This document shows positions 63,164-64,000 of a stretch of DNA of 64,000 bases, piece after piece. The DNA lies in contig JADKIR010000004.1 in NCBI GenBank assembly GCA_016722655.1, forward strand, positions 2,294,001 through 2,358,000. The letters run 5' to 3'. Position 1 is the first letter of the stretch. Each line of letters opens with the position of its first letter. Source of the stretch: Cytophagaceae bacterium (GTDB taxonomy: Bacteria > Bacteroidota > Bacteroidia > Cytophagales > Spirosomataceae). Both the position numbers and the translations under genes were made by a program. Under the pieces are notes generated by a model. The model was not told the DNA's origin and searched no databases. It was given only the letters and a program-made list of their open reading frames with translations.

Positions 63164-64000
63164 TGTTACGTTGACAACGACGACAGATGCGACAGGTAAA
63201 TATGAATTCACGAATGTGAAACCTGGTACCTATACAGTTACGTTCACCAAGCCTGCAGATTATACAACGACGGATCCAAATCAGGGCACTGACGATACCA
63301 AAGACAGTGATGCTGACAAGACCACAGGCACGACTCAGAGCGTGACAGTAGTATCCGGAGAAGAGAACAAGACGCTTGATGCGGGATACTTCAAACCTGC
63401 TAAATTGGGCGACTATGTATGGGAAGATAAGAACTACAATGGCGTACAGGATTCAGGCGAGAGCCCGATACAGGGAGTAGTGGTTAAATTGCTGGATGGA
63501 GCGGGTCAGCCTGCGAAAGATGCAGACGGCAATGTAGTAGCCAGTACGACGACCGATGCTACGGGTAAATATCAGTTCAGTAACCTGAAACCGGGAGTAC
63601 AATATGTGGTAGAATTCACCAAACCATCGGGTTATGAGCCAACCGCTCAGGACAAAGGTGGGGATGATACCAAAGACAGTGATGCCAATACGACTACGGG
63701 TAAATCACAGACAGTGGTATTGGAATCAGGAGAGAACAATCCAACGATAGATGCGGGATACTTCAAACCAGCGACTATAGGAGACTTCGTATTTGAAGAT
63801 AAGAATGGTAACGGAATTCAGGATCCAACCGAGCCTGGCATTGCAGGAGTAACCGTGAAGTTGAACGGCAGTGACGGACAGGGTAACCCGGTTACGTTGA
63901 CAACGACGACAGATGGGACAGGTAAATATGAATTCACGAATGTGAAACCTGGCACTTATACAGTTACGTTCACTAAGCCTGCAGATTATACAACGACGGA
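63164..64000 (+). CDS. Giant surface protein, continuation in the original frame to the window end (segment 4)
   Basis: An extra C in the run at 63160-63163 compensates the 16-nt deletion (net -15), so from about 63165 the sequence VTLTTTTDATGKYEF reads on in the original frame without a stop to base 64000. Between 63018 and 63163 the module is present but out of frame. One substitution gives DGTGKYEF instead of DATGKYEF near 63913. The gene end and any sorting signal lie beyond the window. Confidence 0.6.

Larger units (their letters stand above)
60887..64000 (+). repeat. Tandem 726-bp composite SdrD-B units to the window end
   Basis: After one diverged GDLVFEDKNGNG module, a composite unit (one GDYVWEDKNYNG module plus one GDFVFEDKNGNG module) repeats. 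The shared GAAGATAAGAAC lies at 61264, 61990, 62712 and 63423, spacings 726, 722 and 711. Copies are almost identical apart from indels at 61261, 62028, 62710, 63015 and 63160. The array continues beyond base 64000. Confidence 0.92.

Noticed and set aside
62936..63211. Minus-strand open frame over the SdrD array
   Set aside because: It is antisense to conserved module sequence and exists only because of the indels there.

Overview
The window is AT-rich chromosomal DNA from a member of the Bacteroidota, most likely Cytophagales. This rests on a SusC/SusD pair, a type IX secretion C-terminal signal on a zinc carboxypeptidase, signal peptides ending in AQ/SQ/GQ, a propionyl-CoA/methylmalonyl-CoA gene set, TonB-dependent receptors, and -7 promoter elements of the TAnnTTTG or TAnTTTG type without purine-rich ribosome binding sites. 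The genus cannot be fixed from sequence alone. No rRNA, tRNA, CRISPR array, prophage or insertion sequence was seen.

Layout. 1-5.3 kb: the C-terminal part of an LptD-like LPS transport protein, a PfkB sugar kinase, a secreted Cys-rich protein with an internally duplicated domain, and a DeoR-family regulator behind a cluster of TATTTGCAA repeats. 5.3-9.9 kb: a susD/susC nutrient uptake pair. 10.3-13.3 kb: an APC permease, a polyprenyl synthetase and a rhomboid protease. 13.3-17.7 kb: a DUF1254/DUF1214 protein and a secreted M14 carboxypeptidase. 18-19.9 kb: an FkbM methyltransferase and a family 2 glycosyltransferase. 19.9-25.7 kb: a lipoprotein histidine phosphatase with a Tat-exported TIM-barrel isomerase, RidA, a sialate O-acetylesterase, a nested 120-bp repeat array, a DEDDh exonuclease with a small CxxC protein, a cation transporter and Ssb.

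25.7-32.4 kb is a tight five-gene operon (biotin carrier, short MutA, biotin carboxylase, MutB, carboxyltransferase) that would carry propionyl-CoA to succinyl-CoA apart from the epimerase. 32.9-37.7 kb: a frameshifted NahK-like kinase, a large lipoprotein joining a sugar-dehydrogenase-like propeller, HEAT-like repeats and a c-type haem domain, and a YjjG-type HAD nucleotidase. 38-43.2 kb: a methyltransferase, two small envelope proteins, a thioredoxin-like [2Fe-2S] protein, and the operon comA-dedA-aroE. 43.6-50.1 kb: a TonB-dependent receptor, a six-hairpin glycosidase, a remnant of a TonB C-terminal domain and argH.

50.5-64 kb is the most unusual part. A secreted vanadium-dependent haloperoxidase is followed after 43 nt by a giant surface protein of more than 4000 residues that runs off the window. 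It carries a propeller-like head, a SprB-like module, Ig-like regions, six SdrD B-like modules, four almost identical 456-bp DUF11 repeats plus one diverged copy, and then a 726-bp composite SdrD-B unit repeated almost exactly to the window end. Small indels at unit junctions break the reading frame and restore it again in pairs. They are either assembly faults in long repeats or a real repeat-driven variation system.
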